From Mactra quadrangularis (Eukaryota; Mollusca; Bivalvia; Venerida; Mactridae), in NCBI GenBank assembly GCA_025267735.1, contig CM046297.1, forward strand, positions 23,772,011 through 23,836,010: a DNA stretch of 64,000 nt, read 5' to 3'. Position 1 is the stretch's first letter, and the number at the start of each line of letters is the position of its first letter. The position numbers were made by a program, and so were the translations under genes. Below are positions 47,870-62,300 of the stretch, piece by piece. The notes beneath the pieces are model-generated. The model did no database searches, had not been told where the DNA came from, and saw only the letters and a program-made list of their open reading frames with translations.

Positions 47870-50800
47870 TAGGTTACAAATATTATTTAGGTATATGTGG
47901 ATTGAATTATGCTAGGTAGACTACTAAATGGCTGCAATTGAATGTAAAATTAGGAAAAAAGTTAGAAACAATGAATGACAAACAGTAAGTTCATGGACGT
48001 ACAAATGTGTTTTTAAACGTAATCAGGATTGAAATGTCAAGTGTAAAATTTAGAATTGCATTGATAAAGTGAAAGGGTCAGCAAAATTAAGCACTTATGT
48101 ACAATTGCTCAACAAAATTACAACTTTTTATAGTAATCAGTGTTTTAACTGGTTCCAGATAATGTCAGTAGATTTTTTAAAAATGGTGATGCATTTAGTC
48201 TTTACAATTACAGTGGTATTTCCATATTGTAAATTAATTAATAAAGTTTCAATCTATTTTGGTGTTACTATCACATTCTTCATGTTCATTTAATTTTCAT
48301 TTCTCAATAAAGTATCTAATATAACTATGTAAGCAATGTCTCGGTCTTGTTTTTAACATGAATATTACTCAGGGTGGCATTAGAATCCCACCCGGGGAGG
48401 TTATACCCTTCCATGAAAATTTGACAATTATGTTAATATTCCTCCATTAATAAGGTATATGGAAAAGTTTCCGGCCTTGTAGAAGGGTAGATGAGTACTG
48501 GTTATAGATAAGAGTCCAGGAAACCTAGGTTAGGTGTGCTGGACGCCGTTATATGACCTATACAATATGTTGCTACGGCGTTAAACCCAATAGAAAAAAA
48601 ACTCAGGGTGGCAATAACACGTGACCAATCTTTTACAGCGTGTTACAGTGACATGTCGCTGTCCTTTTTGAATAGGACTTAGATACAAGTATAGGGCTAA
48701 ATATTTTGTTTGTATTGTATAAAGATATTATATTCAGCCTAGTCTGGTAAGAAATATAACATTTACATGGTCAATTTAAATCTGAAGGCACACCTTTGCA
48801 GGATCTGTACTAAACATTTTCACCAAATCAAAAATGCTTAGTCCGATCTAAAAAAGGAAAAATCGTGTACATAATATTATGCATAATATAATGGAAAAGA
48901 TATCGAACGTTTGGAAGGGTTGATTAGTCTTGGTTATAGACAAGGTCCAGGAAACCTAGGTAAGGTGAGCTTGCCTCAGTAAAATGACAATAATGTTTGT
49001 CGACACGGCGTTAAACCCACTGGCACCAGAGTCCTCACACTCGTTAAATACGCACACATATAATAATAAGTACACATTTACATAGATCCCATGCTACTCA
49101 AAAATGACTTACAGTCAAGAAATACACTAATGGACAGGTACATTTTCCCAATTCTAGGGGGGGTCCGGACCCCCCCTGACCCCCTTTGGATCCGCCTTTG
49201 TGGACCCTACGTTTTAAGCAACTCTTGTAAAAATTGGACTGATATGAAAATCACTAATTTGAGAATGGTGATTTTATTATCAGTAAATATAATTTGTATC
49301 ATAATTGTTATTTTAAGAAGGGTTTTACTAACAATTAAATCTCCGTTTTGCCATTATATGCTCCTTTTCGCCTAAAAGTCTCCATTTCGTATCTTATCCA
49401 TGCCAGTTTTAAATGACGTAAATAGGCACATGGATTTCGTGCATAATTACTTGTGTAATCCGTGTGGTTCAGACGACCAAAATATTTAGAATTTACCTTT
49501 TAGAGAGCAACTTCTATGAAATAGGATAACTTGAAAGTTAAAGTTGCAATGATGAAGGATAAAATTCTAGAATTTATTCAATGTCGATTCTGGGTATTAC
49601 GAAGTGTTTGGATATTTCAGGTAAGAGGTTTAATTAACAATTGAGAGCCGTCAATGGACAGCGCGCTCTACTATTAGGAGTGGTCTTGTAAACGGAATCA
49701 ATTATGAAATTCAATTGAGATGAAAAATTTAACAAGAATATTTTCATTGACTGCAGCTTTTTTATTTTTTGCAGATCTTCTTATAAAAAATTTTCAATAT
49801 AAAAGACTCACAATTTAAAATAGTAAAAATTCAAGCTAGAGTGATGCAACTTTAAAATTGACTTCCGATCAGTAGTTGCCAAGATAAAATGTTGCATTAG
49901 AACTTAACTTAGAATGTATGTTTGTATGTAAGGGCCATAATTTAGTATAAATTATTGTTAGTTTTATGAATTATAGTATTTGATATCTAATGGTAAATTT
50001 TATCCTACATGATAGAAGTTTCAAATGAAACCCTTTAGAAGTTGCTATGATAAAATGTTGCGCAAAAAATCTTAATCAATAAACAGTATTCGATTATAGT
50101 GATTGTTTCAAGAAAAAATCAATGTGTGTACAATAGCATCATTGTTATTAGTATACACTGCTCATGTAGACCCAAAAGGTATTAGTTATCCAAAGTAATT
50201 GGTTATATAGATTTTTATACATAAAAATCAATATAAGGTTTCTCTTTTGCAAGAGCCATTTTGACAAAAAATGACATAAAAACAAAACATTAATAAAAAG
50301 GTCTTACAACACAGAAAATTAAGTTTAATAGTAAAAAACACAGATGTACAAAACAAATATTTGAGCTCTGTGTCGAAAAATTCCAAGTACGAGAAATGAT
50401 ACGTAGCAAAAATACCGACGCACATAGAATTCAACAGAAACTAATTTACGAAAGTTTTTAGGTCGAAGAGTCCAGGGGGCGAAAACAAAAATAGTTCCGT
50501 TTTAAAAAGTACCGAAATGCGTGGCTTTTATCATCGATTTATTCATTTGAACGCTCTTGGTTTTATCAAAACGAACTTTTTTGCCGGTGATATTGTCCGA
50601 ACTTTTCGATTGAGCATAAAAAACCTATACCATACCCCAGAAAAATGTTTCGTCCCTCGTTTCGTAACTCAATTCCTGTTATAGGCCCTACCGGCATGTA
50701 TATGTACGTATCTCGGAACTGTGTTTGTTTTACTTGTGTGAATTTCTATATTTGTTTGAGGCGAAAGTTTATTACTGCACTTTAATAGTTGCACAAGCAT

Positions 50801-52715
50801 TTAATTGTGTCAGTACTTCACATTACTTTATTGATTGATTTAAAATATGTTTAACTGTTTCACTACTACTGCATTTCATGCTATTCTATATTGCGTATGG
50901 GATAAAATATTGCACATTGAACCGCATATTACATACATTAGATTTACTGTATATAAAATTGTATATTGAATATAAAATTGTAAATTGTATAAAAATGTAT
51001 AGATCTATATGTATAAATAAAACAATAATGTATATATAGTTAATTATTGTTATAATTTTTTATGTTATTGTATTTTTACCACTTTTTTATTTGGTTTACA
51101 TTCACAAAGGTATAATTTCTATAATCTAAAGTATGTGCTTTGTAGTTGGTTAACAGCTAAATCCAGAGATTTAGTCTTTCCAGGACAGTGACTAAGTTGA
51201 CTGACCGCCGTTATATGACATATACAATGTGTTGCTATGACGGTAAACCCAACAAAACAAAAATAAAATAAGCATCATTAAATATAAGTATATAATATAC
51301 AGTCACATATAAGTAATTCGTTTTCTCCAGACTAGTTATTTTGGTGATTTATAAGCAAGGAAAATATATAAGGGAGACAATGTCAAATTAAATACGTTTG
51401 AAACTGAACTGAATTTATTTGACTCTCTCGTCTACAAATACATGTTGTACTCGTAACATGTTAATTAGCGATATTTTTCATTGGTTAAACTGTTACATAG
51501 ACACAGAGTCATACAAAAGCCAAGTAATCACTTCTTTTGGTATAACATTTTATGTGTTCCGTCGTTCTCATATACCACGACACTTTTTTCATTAACACGA
51601 CCATCAGAACTGCTTAGTAAATTGTATGACAAATTAAGCAATAGGAACAATCTTAAAGATCGCCGAGGTTGTTCCGAATGCAAAATTAGACACAATAAAT
51701 AATTCACCTCATTATTAAATTATTTTTTAATTTAAAATTGGTCATGGCCAGTGGCGTAGCAAGGTCTTTTTGATGTGTACGCAAAATCCTAGGGGTCAAG
51801 GGCATGCCCCGCCCCGAATTTGTTTTTCTGTAGATCATTTCAGGAGCATTTTTGGCAACTATTCAAAATGGGTCTGTATAATTCAATCTGGACACAAATA
51901 TAGGAAGACAACATTCATACAAATTATCATTCAATTTTAACCAGCGTTTAAAGAATTATATAGACTGGATTCAAAGACAAACATCGAATTTTAAAACCGT
52001 AAATTCAACTCCCAAAAGGCATCGCAAGTCCCATTGAAATAAACTTGACATAAGGTTAGTAAAATAACGATCAAGCAGTTTTGTTTTACACACCCCTACC
52101 ACCCTCAGGCGAAAGATTTTATTACATTTTTGGCGTTTGTATTTTTACAATTTTCTGGACCAGTGTGTACGCAGCTGCGTACTCTGCGTACTGGTAGCTA
52201 CGCGCCTGTTCAATAAGTAAAATACATGCATTTAAACAATTCAAATAGTAACGCCATTGTAATTATAAAATACCCTGTAGCGCGCCCCCGATAATAGAGA
52301 GTGCAGGTAAGAATTAGACCGCGAGCGTGACGTCATAATATGATGACGACATTGTATTTACAAATGGCCGACACGCGCTGTATTTAATTGACAATTAGTG
52401 TTAGAAAAATGAATAGTTACGACACAAAACTTGGACATTTACTAAATTAATGTTGCAAATGACTTTATTAACAATAAAAAGGATATGATGTGATATAGAC
52501 ATAGTGGACATCGTGTAAATATAGCATAAGACAGGCTTATACTTAACTAAGTACACAGTTTTTGCAAGGTAAGAGTGCCGGGCACTACAATACCAAGGGA
52601 AGTAACTACGAAACTGCTAAGCGTCAGGTAGGCAGTATTGATTTATCCCCCTTGATCACTTGTTTAAATCAAAGCACTCACAATACATATACAGATTCTA
52701 TGATCTCCTCATCAG

Positions 52716-52817
52716 GTATGAAGATTGGAAGTTCTACTGGATTTATAAGATCTATGGTTGATGTTTTACTAGAAGATGCTAAAAAACAAGGATTTGTGCC
52801 CGATGTTACTGTTGCAG
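52716..52817 (+). CDS. phnX: Phosphonatase motif II exon, copy 3
   Basis: Identical 102-nt exon with intact splice sites. It lies about 19.9 kb downstream of the last single-copy exon. Confidence 0.75.
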
Positions 52818-53233
52818 GTACGTTTGTTTTTTTACTTAAACAAGCTTTGTTCAAATGCGATATTGTCTTTCATGGCAGATCAAAGACGGGCCACAAAACG
52901 CCTGGACTACTCTATGTTTACAAGGGCGTTTAAAAATTTTGAAAAAAAAAACATTTTTGTTGAAAATGGAACGGGAATGAAATTTTTGTTCATAATAAAG
53001 TTAAAATCCTTAGGAAATGTTTTCTAGGTCCAACACACGGATTGGTCATGCTTCTCAGGTAACTAAGTCTATCGTTTCTCTATGATTCTCAATAATCATA
53101 GCAAAGTTAGAAAGTATTACTACAGCGTGAAAGAAAGATAACGCTTTCTGTTGAGCCACCTCATTGTTTTTACTCAGTATTTTTTGAACTAAAATGAACT
53201 TTCATGTATATAACCTATTATAATATTTTAAAG

Positions 53234-53592
53234 GCGACGAAGTAGTTCACGGTGCTCGACCAAAACCATTGATGGTTTATCGTAACCTTGACCTTCTAGA
53301 TGTTCATCCAATCCAAGCAGTGGTCAAGGTCGATGACACAGTTTCCGGTGTTGGTGAGGCATTAGAGGCGGGATGTTGGGGAGTGGGCGTGGCTCGATAT
53401 AGCAACTACATGGATATTGACAGCTTCGAACATGAGAAAAAATTAAGTGATGCAGAAATTCAACGGAGATTAGCTATATCTAGAGATTTATTGGTCAAGA
53501 CAGGTGCACATTACGTCATTGATTCTATTGCGGAGTTACCGGAAGTATGTGCTGACATCAATTCGAGGCTAGCACGTGGAGAAAGTTCATGA
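53234..53592 (+). CDS. phnX: Phosphonatase terminal exon, copy 3
   Basis: Same Leu175/Ser281 version as copy 2, intact reading frame and stop, AATAAA at 54029-54034. Confidence 0.78.
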
Positions 53593-56500
53593 TAGGTTAC
53601 AAATATTATTTAGGTATATGTGGATTGAATTATGCTAGGTAGACTACTAAATGGCTGCAATTGAATGTAAAATTAGGAAAAAAGTTAGAAACAATGAATG
53701 ACAAACAGTAAGTTCATGGACGTACAAATGTGTTTTTAAACGTAATCAGGATTGAAATGTCAAGTGTAAAATTTAGAATTGCATTGATAAAGTGAAAGGG
53801 TCAGCAAAATTAAGCACTTATGTACAATTGCTCAACAAAATTACAACTTTTTATAGTAATCAGTGTTTTAACTGGTTCCAGATAATGTCAGTAGATTTTT
53901 TAAAAATGGTGATGCATTTAGTCTTTACAATTACAGTGGTATTTCCATATTGTAAATTAATTAATAAAGTTTCAATCTATTTTGGTGTTACTATCACATT
54001 CTTCATGTTCATTTAATTTTCATTTCTCAATAAAGTATCTAATATAACTATGTAAGCAATGTCTCGGTCTTGTTTTTAACATGAATATTACTCAGGGTGG
54101 CATTAGAATCCCACCCGGGGAGGTTATACCCTTCCATGAAAATTTGACAATTATGTTAATATTCCTCCATTAATAAGGTATATGGAAAAGTTTCCGGCCT
54201 TGTAGAAGGGTAGATGAGTACTGGTTATAGATAAGAGTCCAGGAAACCTAGGTTAGGTGTGCTGGACGCCGTTATATGACCTATACAATATGTTGCTACG
54301 GCGTTAAACCCAATAGAAAAAAAACTCAGGGTGGCAATAACACGTGACCAATCTTTTACAGCGTGTTACAGTGACATGTCGCTGTCCTTTTTGAATAGGA
54401 CTTAGATACAAGTATAGGGCTAAATATTTTGTTTGTATTGTATAAAGATATTATATTCAGCCTAGTCTGGTAAGAAATATAACATTTACATGGTCAATTT
54501 AAATCTGAAGGCACACCTTTGCAGGATCTGTACTAAACATTTTCACCAAATCAAAAATGCTTAGTCCGATCTAAAAAAGGAAAAATCGTGTACATAATAT
54601 TATGCATAATATAATGGAAAAGATATCGAACGTTTGGAAGGGTTGATTAGTCTTGGTTATAGACAAGGTCCAGGAAACCTAGGTAAGGTGAGCTTGCCTC
54701 AGTAAAATGACAATAATGTTTGTCGACACGGCGTTAAACCCACTGGCACCAGAGTCCTCACACTCGTTAAATACGCACACATATAATAATAAGTACACAT
54801 TTACATAGATCCCATGCTACTCAAAAATGACTTACAGTCAAGAAATACACTAATGGACAGGTACATTTTCCCAATTCTAGGGGGGGTCCGGACCCCCCCT
54901 GACCCCCTTTGGATCCGCCTTTGTGGACCCTACGTTTTAAGCAACTCTTGTAAAAATTGGACTGATATGAAAATCACTAATTTGAGAATGGTGATTTTAT
55001 TATCAGTAAATATAATTTGTATCATAATTGTTATTTTAAGAAGGGTTTTACTAACAATTAAATCTCCGTTTTGCCATTATATGCTCCTTTTCGCCTAAAA
55101 GTCTCCATTTCGTATCTTATCCATGCCAGTTTTAAATGACGTAAATAGGCACATGGATTTCGTGCATAATTACTTGTGTAATCCGTGTGGTTCAGACGAC
55201 CAAAATATTTAGAATTTACCTTTTAGAGAGCAACTTCTATGAAATAGGATAACTTGAAAGTTAAAGTTGCAATGATGAAGGATAAAATTCTAGAATTTAT
55301 TCAATGTCGATTCTGGGTATTACGAAGTGTTTGGATATTTCAGGTAAGAGGTTTAATTAACAATTGAGAGCCGTCAATGGACAGCGCGCTCTACTATTAG
55401 GAGTGGTCTTGTAAACGGAATCAATTATGAAATTCAATTGAGATGAAAAATTTAACAAGAATATTTTCATTGACTGCAGCTTTTTTATTTTTTGCAGATC
55501 TTCTTATAAAAAATTTTCAATATAAAAGACTCACAATTTAAAATAGTAAAAATTCAAGCTAGAGTGATGCAACTTTAAAATTGACTTCCGATCAGTAGTT
55601 GCCAAGATAAAATGTTGCATTAGAACTTAACTTAGAATGTATGTTTGTATGTAAGGGCCATAATTTAGTATAAATTATTGTTAGTTTTATGAATTATAGT
55701 ATTTGATATCTAATGGTAAATTTTATCCTACATGATAGAAGTTTCAAATGAAACCCTTTAGAAGTTGCTATGATAAAATGTTGCGCAAAAAATCTTAATC
55801 AATAAACAGTATTCGATTATAGTGATTGTTTCAAGAAAAAATCAATGTGTGTACAATAGCATCATTGTTATTAGTATACACTGCTCATGTAGACCCAAAA
55901 GGTATTAGTTATCCAAAGTAATTGGTTATATAGATTTTTATACATAAAAATCAATATAAGGTTTCTTTTTTGCAAGAGCCATTTTGACAAAAAATGACAT
56001 AAAAACAAAACATTAATAAAAAGGTCTTACAACACAGAAAATTAAGTTTAATAGTAAAAAACACAGATGTACAAAACAAATATTTGAGCTCTGTGTCGAA
56101 AAATTCCAAGTACGAGAAATGATACGTAGCAAAAATACCGACGCACATAGAATTCAACAGAAACTAATTTACGAAAGTTTTTAGGTCGAAGAGTCCAGGG
56201 GGCGAAAACAAAAATAGTTCCGTTTTAAAAAGTACCGAAATGCGTGGCTTTTATCATCGATTTATTCATTCGAACGCTCTTGGTTTTATCAAAACGAACT
56301 TTTTTGCCGGCGATATTGTCCGAACTTTTCGATTGAGCATAAAAAACCTATACCATACCCCAGAAAAATGTTTCGTCCCTCGTTTCGTAACTCAATTCCT
56401 GTTATAGGCCCTACCGGCATGTATATGTACGTATCTCGGAACTGTGTTTGTTTTACTTGTGTGAATTTCTATATTTGTTTGAGGCGAAAGTTTATTACTG

Positions 56501-58439
56501 CACTTTAATAGTTGCACAAGCATTTAATTGTGTCAGTACTTCACATTACTTTATTGATTGATTTAAAATATGTTTAACTGTTTCACTACTACTGCATTTC
56601 ATGCTATTCTATATTGCGTATGGGATAAAATATTGCACATTGAACCGCATATTACATACATTAGATTTACTGTATATAAAATTGTATATTGAATATAAAA
56701 TTGTAAATTGTATAAAAATGTATAGATCTATATGTATAAATAAAACAATAATGTATATATAGTTAATTATTGTTATAATTTTTTATGTTATTGTATTTTT
56801 ACCACTTTTTTATTTGGTTTACATTCACAAAGGTATAATTTCTATAATCTAAAGTATGTGCTTTGTAGTTGGTTAACAGCTAAATCCAGAGATTTAGTCT
56901 TTCCAGGACAGTGACTAAGTTGACTGACCGCCGTTATATGACATATACAATGTGTTGCTATGACGGTAAACCCAACAAAACAAAAATAAAATAAGCATCA
57001 TTAAATATAAGTATATAATATACAGTCACATATAAGTAATTCGTTTTCTCCAGACTAGTTATTTTGGTGATTTATAAGCAAGGAAAATATATAAGGGAGA
57101 CAATGTCAAATTAAATACGTTTGAAACTGAACTGAATTTATTTGACTCTCTCGTCTACAAATACATGTTGTACTCGTAACATGTTAATTAGCGATATTTT
57201 TCATTGGTTAAACTGTTACATAGACACAGAGTCATACAAAAGCCAAGTAATCACTTCTTTTGGTATAACATTTTATGTGTTCCGTCGTTCTCATATACCA
57301 CGACACTTTTTTCATTAACACGACCATCAGAACTGCTTAGTAAATTGTATGACAAATTAAGCAATAGGAACAATCTTAAAGATCGCCGAGGTTGTTCCGA
57401 ATGCAAAATTAGACACAATAAATAATTCACCTCATTATTAAATTATTTTTTAATTTAAAATTGGTCATGGCCAGTGGCGTAGCAAGGTCTTTTTGATGTG
57501 TACGCAAAATCCTAGGGGTCAAGGGCATGCCCCGCCCCGAATTTGTTTTTCTGTAGATCATTTCAGGAGCATTTTTGGCAACTATTCAAAATGGGTCTGT
57601 ATAATTCAATCTGGACACAAATATAGGAAGACAACATTCATACAAATTATCATTCAATTTTAACCAGCGTTTAAAGAATTATATAGACTGGATTCAAAGA
57701 CAAACATCGAATTTTAAAACCGTAAATTCAACTCCCAAAAGGCATCGCAAGTCCCATTGAAATATAACTTGACATAAGGTTAGTAAAATAACGATCAAGC
57801 AGTTTTGTTTTACACACCCCTACCCCCCTCAGGCGAAAGATTTTATTACATTTTTGGCGTTTGTATTTTTACAATTTTCTGGACCAGTGTGTACGCAGCT
57901 GCGTACTCTGCGTACTGGTAGCTACGCGCCTGTTCAATAAGTAAAATACATGCATTTAAACAATTCAAATAGTAACGCCATTGTAATTATAAAATACCCT
58001 GTAGCGCGCCCCCGATAATAGAGAGTACAGGTAAGAATTAGACCGCGAGCGTGACGTCATAATATGATGACGACATTGTATTTACAAATGGCCGACACGC
58101 GCTGTATTTAATTGACAATTAGTGTTAGAAAAATGAATAGTTACGACACAAAACTTGGACATTTACTAAATTAATGTTGCAAATGACTTTATTAACAATA
58201 AAAAGGATATGATGTGATATAGACATAGTGGACACCGTGTAAATATAGCATAAGACAGGCTTATACTTAACTAAGTACACAGATTTTGCAAGGTAAGAGT
58301 GCCGGGCACTACAATACCAAGGGAAGTAACTACGAAACTGCTAAGCGTCACGTAGGCAGTATTGATTTATCCCCCTTGATCACTTGTTTAAATCAAAGCA
58401 CTCACAATACATATACAGATTCTATGATCTCCTCATCAG

Positions 58440-58541
58440 GTATGAAGATTGGAAGTTCTACTGGATTTATAAGATCTATGGTTGATGTTTTACTAGAAGA
58501 TGCTAAAAAACAAGGATTTGTGCCCGATGTTACTGTTGCAG
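58440..58541 (+). CDS. phnX: Phosphonatase motif II exon, copy 4
   Basis: Identical 102-nt exon with intact splice sites, about 25.7 kb downstream of the last single-copy exon. Confidence 0.75.
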
Positions 58542-58958
58542 GTACGTTTGTTTTTTTACTTAAACAAGCTTTGTTCAAATGCGATATTGTCTTTCATGGC
58601 AGATCAAAGACGGGCCACAAAACGCCTGGACTACTCTATGTTTACAAGGGCGTTTAAAAATTTTGAAAAAAACAACATTTTTGTTGAAAATGGAACGGGA
58701 ATGAAATTTTTGTTCATAATAAAGTTAAAATCCTTAGGAAATGTTTTCTAGGTCCAACACACGGATTGGTCATGCTTCTCAGGTAACTAAGTCTATCGTT
58801 TCTCTATGATTCTCAATAATCATAGCAAAGTTAGAAAGTATTACTACAGCGTGAAAGAAAGATAACGCTTTCTGTTGAGCCACCTCATTGTTTTTACTCA
58901 GTATTTTTTTGAACTAAAATGAACTTTCATGTATATAACCTATTATAATATTTTAAAG

Positions 58959-59317
58959 GCGACGAAGTAGTTCACGGTGCTCGACCAAAACCATTCATGG
59001 TTTATCGTAACCTTGACCTTCTAGATGTTCATCCAATCCAAGCAGTGGTCAAGGTCGATGACACAGTTTCCGGTGTTGGTGAGGCATTAGAGGCGGGATG
59101 TTGGGGAGTGGGCGTGGCTCGATATAGCAACTACATGGATATTGACAGCTTCGAACATGAGAAAAAATTAAGTGATGCAGAAATTCAACGGAGATTAGCT
59201 ATATCTAGAGATTTATTGGTCAAGACAGGTGCACATTACGTCATTGATTCTATTGCGGAGTTACCGGAAGTATGTGCTGACATCAATTCGAGGCTAGCAC
59301 GTGGAGAAAGTCCATGA
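58959..59317 (+). CDS. phnX: Phosphonatase terminal exon, copy 4
   Basis: Phe175/Pro281 version, the same protein as copy 1; it differs from copy 1 by a silent change in the codon for Asp225 (GAC for GAT). Intact stop; AATAAA at 59753-59758. Confidence 0.78.
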
Positions 59318-62300
59318 TAGGTTACAAATATTATTTAGGTATATGTGGATTGAATTATGCTAGGTAGACTACTAAATGGCTGCAATTGAATGTAAAATTA
59401 GGAAAAAAGTTAGAAACAATGAATGACAAACAGTAAGTTCATGGACGTACAAATGTGTTTTAAACGTAATCAGGATTGAAATGTCAAGTGTAAAATTTAG
59501 AATTGCATTGATCAAGTGAAAGGGTCAGCAAAATTAAGCACTTATGTACAATTGCTCAACAAAATTACAACTTTTTATAGTAATCAGTGTTTTAACTGGT
59601 TCCAGATAATGTCAGTAGATTTTTTAAAAATGGTGATGCATTTAGTCTTTACAATTACAGTGGTATTTCCATATTGTAAATTAATTAATAAAGTTTCAAT
59701 CTATTTTGGTGTTACTATCACATTCTTCATGTTCATTTAATTTTCATTTCTCAATAAAGTATCTAATATAACTATGTAAGCAATGTCTCGGTCTTGTTTT
59801 TAACATGAATATTACTCAGGGTGGCATTAGAATCCCACCCGGGGAGGTTATACCCTTCCATGAAAATTTGACAATTATGTTAATATTCCTCCATTAATAA
59901 GGTATATGGAAAAGTTTCCGGCCTTGTAGAAGGGTAGATGAGTACTGGTTATAGATAAGAGTCCAGGAAACCTAGGTTAGGTGTGCTGGACGCCGTTATA
60001 TGACCTATACAATATGTTGCTACGGCGTTAAACCCAATAGAAAAAAAACTCAGGGTGGCAATAACACGTGACCAATCTTTTACAGCGTGTTACAGTGACA
60101 TGTCGCTGTCCTTTTTGAATAGGACTTAGATACAAGTATAGGGCTAAATATTTTGTTTGTATTGTATAAAGATATTATATTCAGCCTAGTCTGGTAAGAA
60201 ATATAACATTTACATGGTCAATTTAAATCTGAAGGCACACCTTTGCAGGATCTGTACTAAACATTTTTACCAAATCAAAAATGCTTAGTCCGATCTAAAA
60301 AAAGGAAAAAATCGTGTACATAATATTATGCATAATATAATGGAAAAGATATCGAACGTTTGGAAGGGTTGATTAGTCTTGGTTATAGACAAGGTCCAGG
60401 AAACCTAGGTAAGGTGAGCTTGCCTCAGTAAAATGACAATAATGTTTGTCGACACAGCGTTAAACCCACTGGCACCAGAGTCCTCACACTCGTTAAATAC
60501 GCACACATATAATAATAAGTACACATTTACATAGATCCCATGCTACTCAAAAATGACTTACAGTCAAGAAATACACTAATGGACAGGTACATTTTCCCAA
60601 TTCTAGGGGGGGTCCGGACCCCCCCCCCTGACCCCCTTTGGATCCGCCTTTGTGGACCCTACGTTTTAAGCAACTCTTGTAAAAATTTGACTGATATGAA
60701 AATCACTAATTTGAGAATGGTGATTTTATTATCAGTAAATATAATTTGTATTATAATTGTTATTTTAAGAAGGGTTTTACTAACAATTAAATCTCCGTTT
60801 TGCCATTATATGCTCCTTTTCGCCTAAAAGTCTCCATTTCGTATCTTATCCATGCCAGTTTTAAATGACGTAAATAGGCACATGGATTTCGTGCATAATT
60901 ACTTGTGTAATCCGTGTGGTTCAGACGACCAAAATATTTAGAATTTACCTTTTAGAGAGCAACTTCTATGAAATAGGATAACTTGAAAGTTAAAGTTGCA
61001 ATGATGAAGGATAAAATTCTAGAATTTATTCAATGTCGATTCTGGGTATTACGAAGTGTTTGGATATTTCAGGTAAGAGGTTTAATTAACAATTGAGAGC
61101 CGTCAATGGACAGCGCGCTCTACTATTAGGAGTGGTCTTGTAAACGGAATCAATTATGAAATTCAATTGAGATGAAAAATTTAACAAGAATATTTTCATT
61201 GACTGCAGCTTTTTTATTTTTTGCAGATCTTCTCATAAAAAATTTTCAATATAAAAGACTCACAATTTAAAATAGTAAAAATTCAAGCTAGAGTGATGCA
61301 ACTTTAAAATTGACTTCCGATGGTAATACCGTAGTCATGTGTGAATATTCAAATCAATCCCATCAGTAGTTGCCAAGATAAAATGTTGCATTAGAACTTA
61401 ACTTAGAATGTATGTTTGTATGTAAGGGCCATAATTTAGTATAAATTATTGTTAGTTTTATGAATTATAGTATTTGATATCTAATGGTAAATTTTATCCT
61501 ACATGATAGAAGTTTCAAATGAAACCCTTTAGAAGTTGCTATGATAAAATGTTGCGCAAAAAATCTTAATCAATAAACAGTATTCGATTATAGTGATTGT
61601 TTCAAGAAAAAATCAATGTGTGTACAATAGCATCATTGTTATTAGTATACACTGCTCATGTAGACCCAAAAGGTATTAGTTATCCAAAGTAATTGGTTAT
61701 ATAGATTTTTATACATAAAAATCAATATAAGGTTTCTCTTTTGCAAGAGCCATTTTGACAAAAAATGACATAAAAACAAAACATTAATAAAAAGGTCTTA
61801 CAACACAGAAAATTAAGTTTAATAGTAAAAAACACAGATGTACAAAACAAATATTTGAGCTCTTTGTCGAAAAATTCCAAGTACGAGAAATGATACGTAG
61901 CAAAAATACCGACGCACATAGAATTCAACAGAAACTAATTTACGAAAGTTTTTAGGTCGAAGAGTCCAGGGGGCGAAAACAAAAATAGTTCCGTTTTAAA
62001 AAGTACCGAAATGCGTGGCTTTTATCATCGATTTATTCATTCGAACGCTCTTGGTTTTATCAAAACGAACTTTTTTGCCGGCGATATTGTCCGAACTTTT
62101 CGATTGAGCATAAAAAACCTATACCATACCCCAGAAAAATGTTTCGTCCCTCGTTTCGTAACTCAATTCCTGTTATAGGCCCTACCGGCATGTATATGTA
62201 CGTATCTCGGAACTGTGTTTGTTTTACTTGTGTGAATTTCTATATTTGTTTGAGGCGAAAGTTTATTACTGCACTTTAATAGTTGCACAAGCATTTAATT

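Larger units (their letters stand above)
46486..52208 (+). repeat. Tandem unit 2 of the phosphonatase 3'-exon array
   Basis: A 5,723-bp unit nearly identical to unit 3. It lacks the 42-bp segment (junction at 49869) and has the empty transposon site ACCAT at 50629-50633. Confidence 0.93.
52209..57932 (+). repeat. Tandem unit 3 of the phosphonatase 3'-exon array
   Basis: A 5,724-bp unit with only scattered base differences from unit 2. Same 42-bp deletion; empty transposon site at 56352-56356. Confidence 0.93.
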
